From assembly GCA_021521415.1 (NCBI GenBank), contig JAIQDT010005439.1, positions 62,001-126,000 of the forward strand: a stretch of DNA of 64,000 nucleotides. The letters are read 5' to 3'. The notes under the pieces were generated by a model. That model was not told the DNA's origin, ran no database searches, and saw only the letters and a list, made by a program, of their open reading frames with translations. Position numbers and translations under genes: made by a program. The stretch comes from Bidens hawaiensis (taxonomy: Eukaryota > Streptophyta > Magnoliopsida > Asterales > Asteraceae). Shown here piece by piece: positions 57,999 through 64,000 of this stretch (positions are counted from its first letter, which is position 1; every line of letters starts with the position of its first letter).

Positions 57999-58498
57999 GT
58001 TTCCTACACGTTACGTAAAGATGGTACATTAATATGCATTATGTTGCTACGAGTTAATTTTGTTACAATGCTAATAGTTTTTTTTTAAATTAATCTAATA
58101 GCAAGTTTGACACTCGTATATCTTATAATAAAAAAAATTTAACATATTAAGAAAACAAATACGGTACTGACAACAATTTTAAAAAAAACTAACATATGGA
58201 TATGGTATCGAAACACCAAAATTAAATTAGTAAACGTTCAAAACAATATCGACACTCATACACGATGAAAACAGTACGGAACTCGTATGGCTTATTAAAA
58301 AAATTAACGTAATTAAAAATAGTTTCCTACACGTTACGTAAAGATGGTACATTAATATCCATTCTCTTGCTATGAGTTAATTTTGTTACAATGCTGATTG
58401 TTTTTATTTTAAATTAATCTATTAACAAGTTCGACACGTGTATAACTTATAATAAGATTTTTTAACATATTAAGAAAACAAATACAGTACTGGCAATA
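57999..58498. repeat. Pair of 180-bp direct repeats
   Basis: The block from GTTTCCTACACGTTACGTAA to AAGAAAACAAATACGGTACT (57999-58164) recurs at 58321-58488 with about 10% differences. The 155 bases between them contain GGTATCGAAACACC-type words like those at 5230-5448. The second copy abuts the LTR at 58499. Confidence 0.75.
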
Positions 58499-58934
58499 TG
58501 TAAGGCCCCGTTACCGGTGCCTCACATTTGGACGTTGGATTTATTCATTAACATAGTTCTAAACATCAAAGTTAACAAAAACATTCACGGAATATTAAAA
58601 CATTCATAAAACATTACACATTATCCATAATCTTGTCTTATCAATCATTTTGTCTTTCAAATTTAACACATAGTTTAATAAACGTCTAGAGTCTTCAGAT
58701 GCCAGACTCTTATTCTTCTGCCATGTGCCCCCGCTCAAGCCAGCTGTCTCATTCTACTCACCTACGTGCATACTAAAAGTCAGCTACGCTGAGTGAGTTC
58801 TAGTTAATCATTCAACATACCAAACGTTCATAACTACATACTTTCACACTTTCGCTATAATATACTTACTTACCTTTATACTTTCTTTCTTTCATATTCA
58901 TACCTTACGTTTTAAATAGCATTATGCCCTATAA

Positions 58935-59078
58935 CCTTCGCATATATTATTAGGGTATACAACCCTTTAATCTTCGCATATATTAGTAGGGTGTGCAACC
59001 CTTTATCTTTCGCATATATTATAGGGTATGCAACCCTTTTATCCTTCGCATATATTAGTAGGGCATGCAACCCTTTTT
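58935..59078. repeat. 36-bp tandem repeats in the second LTR
   Basis: Four units of CTTCGCATATATTAGTAGGG followed by TATGCAACCCTTTAT. Period 34-37 bases. Confidence 0.88.
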
Positions 59079-59560
59079 TCCTTACTTTGCCTTTCATTAT
59101 CACATTCATTCATAACATACATACATATCATTCATACATTAAACATAACATTCAAATCCATAAATATAACTCGACAGTACGTGCAATATCCGAAGATCGT
59201 TCACGTACCGACAAGAAATCATCTATAGTTTTCACATAATCACATATGACATACACTTATCACTTAGGATAAGTGTATTAACAAGTCACATCGAGTATGC
59301 ACACAGCCTCGAAAATGTAACAAAGAATGGGGATAGAAACTCACCTGGATCTTGTTGCGTTCGCCGTTAATCGTTATCCCCTTTTTAATTGTGCACGGCT
59401 AACTGTTATATATATATCTATATATATATTAACCGTATAATTAATTTAGTTGGTAATTTAGTTAACCAACGCATTTTCTATGTTGGGTTTGTTTGTCTAA
59501 TTCGTACATACGGGTCAATTTAGGTAGATCAGGCCCACCGTTTATTTTAGCCTCTGGGTT

Positions 59561-59760
59561 TGACCGAGAACCCTTGGTCTTCTGGCCGAGAACTCTGGTC
59601 TGACCGAGTACTCGGGTTTGACCGAGAACCCTTGGTCACCGAGAACTCTTGGTCACCAAGAACTATGGTCATCGAGAACTCTCGTTGACCGAAAACTCAT
59701 GTTGACCAAGTTCTCGCGTTGGCCGAGAACCAATATGGAGGCTCAGGTCCGAGAACCCTT
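59561..59760. repeat. ACCGAGAACYCTTGGTC repeats in the second LTR
   Basis: About ten imperfect copies of a 16-21 base word (ACCGAGAACCCTTGGTC and variants GAACTCTGGTCTGACC). The word is itself partly palindromic because GACC and GGTC flank it. The array is non-coding. Confidence 0.8.
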
Positions 59761-60579
59761 GTCTGATGCTTTTAGCCCAGATTTCCTATCTTTAAAATTC
59801 ATTTTAGGCTATACTAACGGTTAATCAGTTTGAAATCACACTTTTAACTTTCTATTTCTCAGTCTCCTTAACCGTTTTACGTTCGGTAACATTCAATCAT
59901 CAAGATCTAGTCCGTTTCTTACATAAAGCTCGAACCTTTAACCATAAAACGTTCTTTACTATATCTAGGGTTTCCTTTATGAACCGTATCTAACCATGAG
60001 TCCATTACGTCCACATTAAACATCAAGTTTGCTACTTTATGGTTCGTTTATACCCGATCTATTTTACGTTCAAATTTCAAGGCTAATCGTTCATAAAAAC
60101 GTAAACTTTAAAGATCAATAACGTACCTTTAAACGTTTGTAGGTCACGGTCTAGCTTGGTTATGAACTTGTAGCTTGTATATAGCTTGTATACAAAAGAT
60201 CTATCAATAAAAGACTTGATATGATCTCGGATCTTCTTTATCCTCTCACGGCCATAAATGGAATGTTTGTGTGTGTGTGTTTCTATAGTGTAGGGAATAT
60301 TATGGATAAGATGGATGGAAATGGAAAGATTTAAGTTTTAAGGGGGTATTTATACTCCCTTAAGCCCATGGACCTAAGGCCCATATTTCCTTTTTAGTCC
60401 ATGTTTTACTCCATCTAAATAGCCTACTACCTTTCCATCTTTAATACTTTATTATTTATTTACCAACTCAAGTAAACTTGTCTATCGTAAGAAATATTAT
60501 ATTAATTATTACTGAAATTTTGGGATGTAACAAGTCTTCCCTCCTTAAAAAGGTTTCGTCCACAAAACCTAACTATCAT

Positions 60580-62304
60580 CTAAACAAAGCAGAGTAAAAC
60601 TTGCGCATCTCTTCCTCGACTTCCCAAGTTGCATCCGATCCCTTGCGGTGCTTCCATAACACTTTCACTAAGGGTATAACCTTATGACGAAGTTACTTCT
60701 CCTTGTGGTCAACTATCTTTATTGGTTGATCAATGTAGTTCAACTGTTCATCAACCTCAATGTCCATCAATGGCACGTGAGACGTATCATCAGCTAGGCA
60801 TTTTCTCAGATGAAAACATGAAAGGTTGAGTGAATTCCTTCTAACTCATAGGGTAAATCCAACTTATAGGCTACTTCACCCACACGATCTAAAATCTTAA
60901 ACGGTCCAATGTACCTTGGACTCAACTTTCCTCTCTTTCTTAATCGAATGATTCCCTTCCAAGGCAAGACCTTGAGCATCACATTGTCACCAACGTTAAA
61001 CTCAATCGGTCTTCGCCGCTTATCAGCATACGACTTCTGTCTGTCCTGAGCAGCTTTCATTCTAGCTTTAATCTGATCGAAATTTGAATATGTCTCTTGA
61101 ACAACTTCTAGGCTTCCTATTTCTTTCTGTCCAATCTCTCCCCAACACACAGGGGTTCTACATCGCCTACCATAAAGCATCTCAGACGGTGGCATACCAA
61201 TTATTGAATGGTAGCTGTTGTTGTAGGAGAACTCTACCAGATGTAGATGATCATCCCAACTTCCTCCAGAGTCTAAAACACAAGCATGTAGCATATCCTC
61301 AAGGGTTTGGATCATCCTTTCAGACTGTCCATCTGTTTGAGGATGATACGTCGTACAGATGTTTAATCTCATTCCCATGGCTTAATGGAACTTCTTCCAA
61401 AACCTCGAAGTAAACCGAGTATCTCTATCAGACACGATCAATAACGGCGCTCCATGTTTAGATACAACCTCTTTTATGAACAAGCTTGCTAGCGTTTCTG
61501 ACGAGATAGCCTCTCATATAGGCAGGAAGTGAGCATTCTTGGTCAAACTTTCCACAATCACCCAGATGGTATCATGATGCTTAGCTGTACGAGGTAACTT
61601 AGTTATGAAATCCATGGTGATTTGTTCCCATTTCCATTCAGGTATTTCAAGCGGTTGCATTTTTCTATAGGGCTTCTGATGTTTGGCTTTGACTTGTAAA
61701 CAAGTTAAACACTTACTAACATAATCTACTACATCGTTTTTCATTCCTGGCCACCAGTAGTCCCTTTTCAAATCTTGATACATCTTTGTAGCTCCAGGAT
61801 GAATCGAGTATCTTGACTTATGAGCTTCATCTAAGATTCGACCTCTAAGATCACCATGGCGTGGGATCCACATACGGTCAAACCTAGTCTTAACACCATG
61901 AGTGTTTTCCATCAACTCATCTTGCTGGCCGTATTCTCTCTTCACTAGTTTTTCATCTACTAACACCTCTGACTACACTTTGATAATTTCTTCAAAAAGA
62001 CTTGAATTCATAATCAGCTGGTATGACTTTACTGTTGCAATGACTTCCTCATTCTTACGACTTAGCGCGTCGCCTATCACATTAGCTCTACAAGGATAGT
62101 ATTTAATGTCACAGTCGTAATCCTTAATCAACTACAACCATCTCCTCTGTCTCATGTTCAACTCCTTCTGTTCGAAGAAGTATTTTAGACTCTTATGATT
62201 GGTGTAAATGGTACACTTAGTACCACACAAATAATGTCTGCATATCTTAAGAGCATGCACTACAGCTGCTAGCTCTAAATCGTGCATCGGATAAGTACTC
62301 TCAT
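60580..62304 (-). pseudogene. Pol of the second Tekay-like element (RNase H to chromodomain)
   Basis: RNase H piece with THDLELAAVVHALK-like PMHDLELAAVVHALKICRHY; integrase zinc region (HPGATKMYQDLKRDYWWPGM, CLTCLQVKAKHQ) in 61514-61966; integrase core end ([19 protein letters not shown]) and GPF/Y (SPRYIGPFKIL) in 60806-61378. Frame breaks separate the pieces, including near 61380-61513 and after FHVFI at 60806. A degraded chromodomain follows down to about 60590. It is related to, but clearly older than, the nested Tekay element. Confidence 0.87.
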
Positions 62305-64000
62305 TGTAACACCCCGTAACCGCAGCGGAAACGTAAACGGGATGCAACAGACGCATCTGATATCAACAGCATTGCTTATAAAGAAAACACCACTACATTA
62401 ATTTACATCTCAATACATTGTTCCGAGTTTCGTTATCATCTAGGCGTTAACACATAAGTTTTACCGATAGTACATTAGCATATTTAATACAAAATAAAGA
62501 TCCTTAAGCTTCCACAAAATAGCACACATCATCAAGCACGTATCACTCATTCCAATTTGGGTGTACCTAGAAAGCATGTAAAGAAAACGGGTCAACTACG
62601 AATAGTTGGTGAGTTTCACTAATTTAAGTAAACGATGACAAATCATTATAATAATCATATAATAGCGATGTAATTATGCTAAGCCTACAAGTGAAACCTA
62701 TGTTAACCCAGAGACACATCCAATAACCTCTGGGGACACTGTTAACCCAGAAACCCAATTAATAACCTCTGGGGACACTGTTAACCCAGAAACACATTTA
62801 ATAACCTCTGGGGACACTGTTAACCCAGAACACATTTAATACCCTCTGGGGACACTGTTAACCCAGAAACCCATTTAATAACCTCTGGGGACACTGTTAA
62901 CCCAGAACACTGTTTCGGGCCTTACACTGTTAGCAACTCAGACAATTACCATCTTAATACATTACCGTACGATTCCCGTACAATAAACATTATATAAATA
63001 CATTCATTTCCATGCGATCAGCATGTACTTAAACATTTTGATAGAAACATGCTTTCCGCCCCGGGAAAATATTTAAAACAGTTCAGTAAAAAGGGGCTCG
63101 TGAAACTCACCTTTTCGTGAGCAAATATGTAACACTGTGCACGGCTACCGATCCGGATCTGTAATACGATCCCTAAGTCGTTACTATACAATTTCTATTA
63201 ATATAACTTAAATTCGTGTTAACCGGTACGTCTTGGGACACTGTTAACCCAGTACCGTACACGATCCGGGGACAATGTTAACCCCGAAACACTTCTCAGG
63301 ACTTAGATTGTGATATCATTTAGATTTTTTTAGTCAAAACTACCATTAGTTTGTTTTCCCGTTTTGCGTGCCTAGCACGGTTATCCGTTTTTATGTTTTC
63401 AAAAAATGAGTTTGGTCACACACGGCCCGAAAATAGTTTTTACTGATATTTTAATTAAAGTGGTGAAATTAGAGCTCGGTTTAGACACCTCGTTTGGCCG
63501 CGGGGCCCGTTTCCGTCTTTAATACACCGAAAACTGCTAAATCGGGTAAAATTACCCAAATCATCCGAATTATTTTCGGGTGATTTATTTTTACTTGATT
63601 AACTTAGTTTCATGAAAATAGTCCATTTTTAGGGTTTTTATACACCAGTCAGCTCGCTTAGGCGAACTTTGCCGGTTTACGCGTTTTAAGCTTCAAAAGT
63701 TTGTTTTTATGTTCTTTTTAGCACAAATAATTATCCGTTTAGTCTCGGATCTTGAAATTTTGCACAAATCACTTTTTGACAATAAGGAATTTTATAAAAA
63801 TATTTCCAGAATTAATTTTTATATTTAACATTTATTTATCTATTTTTAAACGTCATTTAAACACTAAATATGTCGAAAATACCAAACGACTTTAGAAAAA
63901 TCCCAAATTTTTCTGGGATGACCCCTACTATCCACATAGTTCCCTGTAATTTTTCCAGAACCAAAATCTCATTTTCATGCCATTTTCACCAAAACCGAGC
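62305..64000. mobile_element. LTR of a third element, running off the window
   Basis: Starts TGTAACACCCCGTAACCGCAGCGG in the middle of the RNase H coding sequence of the second element. TGTAACACCCCG is also how the plus-strand end of the nested Tekay LTR begins, so a minus-strand Tekay relative is likely. The remaining sequence to 64000 has no coding signal, consistent with a long LTR. No second end or target duplication is inside the window. Confidence 0.65.
62701..62905. repeat. 39-bp tandem repeats in the third LTR
   Basis: Five full units of TGTTAACCCAGAAAC, a short variable part and AATAACCTCTGGGGACAC, starting at 62701, 62740, 62779, 62818 and 62856, with a partial sixth at 62895. Isolated, diverged copies of the same words appear at 63236-63290. 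Confidence 0.92.

Larger units (their letters stand above)
58499..60532 (-). mobile_element. 3' LTR of the second Tekay-like element
   Basis: About 2,034 bp, plus-strand ends TGTAAGGCCCCG and GGGATGTAACA. It is followed by AGTCTTCCCTCCTT, whose complement is the purine-rich tract expected before a 3' LTR. It contains two internal repeat arrays, listed separately. Confidence 0.8.
58499..62304 (-). mobile_element. Second Tekay-like element, 3' part only
   Basis: Read on the minus strand: RNase H fragment (62132-62304), integrase, GPF/Y region and chromodomain remnant down to about 60580, polypurine tract, 3' LTR. Its 5' half is cut off at 62305 by another LTR. The remaining 5' half, if it exists, would lie beyond the window after that insertion. 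Confidence 0.85.

Overview
The window is nuclear DNA of a flowering plant, most likely an Asteraceae species. It holds a PLS-class PPR gene and a WEB-family (DUF827) gene, plant-type TTTAGGG repeats, and chromovirus (Tekay-type) and Tat-type Ty3/gypsy retrotransposons, with AT-rich spacers between them. The family-level assignment is an inference from the style of the elements. Only about the first 9 kb contains host genes; the rest is nested and duplicated mobile DNA.

Layout. (1) 1-7.2 kb: a small intact P-loop kinase-like gene (347-952, minus), an intact intronless PPR gene of the E subgroup (3023-4756, minus), and the 5' part of a WEB-family gene (plus, from 6606). (2) 7.3-53.4 kb: a three-copy tandem segmental amplification. 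A Tat-lineage retrotransposon inserted into the second exon of the WEB gene with a 5-bp target duplication (AACAC). The segment from the TATA box of its 5' LTR through the element, the WEB 3' exon and about 3.5 kb of flank was then duplicated in tandem, twice. Copy A is now a solo LTR (7327-8163). Copy B (12696-24167) and copy C (28718-49285) keep the internal region behind a 283-bp truncated 5' LTR. In copy C a 9,097-bp Tekay-type element (37571-46667) with nearly identical LTRs and a TTCTG target duplication has inserted into the Tat antisense gene. (3) 53.4-58.5 kb: the original single-copy flank, holding a second hairpin unit broken by a reverse-transcriptase-family remnant, microsatellites and local tandem repeats. 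(4) 58.5-64 kb: the 3' half of a second Tekay-like element (58499-62304), interrupted at 62305 by the LTR of a third element that runs off the window.

The Tat element has gag-pol in one frame (gag, protease, RT, RNase H, a second archaic-type RNase H, integrase) and a separate seven-exon gene on the opposite strand. Spliced by eye, that gene reads about 1,018 codons and begins with a domain resembling Pfam 'Putative gypsy type transposon'. Three in-frame stops in pol and one in the antisense gene are shared by both copies, so they predate the copying. Other lesions are private to B or C and give an order of events: WEB insertion, pol decay, first duplication (A versus B/C), second duplication (B versus C), then the Tekay insertion in C.

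The least expected structure is a roughly 1.2-kb unit present four times (once in each segmental copy and once, diverged, beyond them). Most of it is a long imperfect inverted repeat with arms near 386 bp and a loop of about 21 nt. Two such units were originally head-to-tail, and a hAT-like element later inserted between them. No CRISPR, rRNA or convincing tRNA gene was seen.
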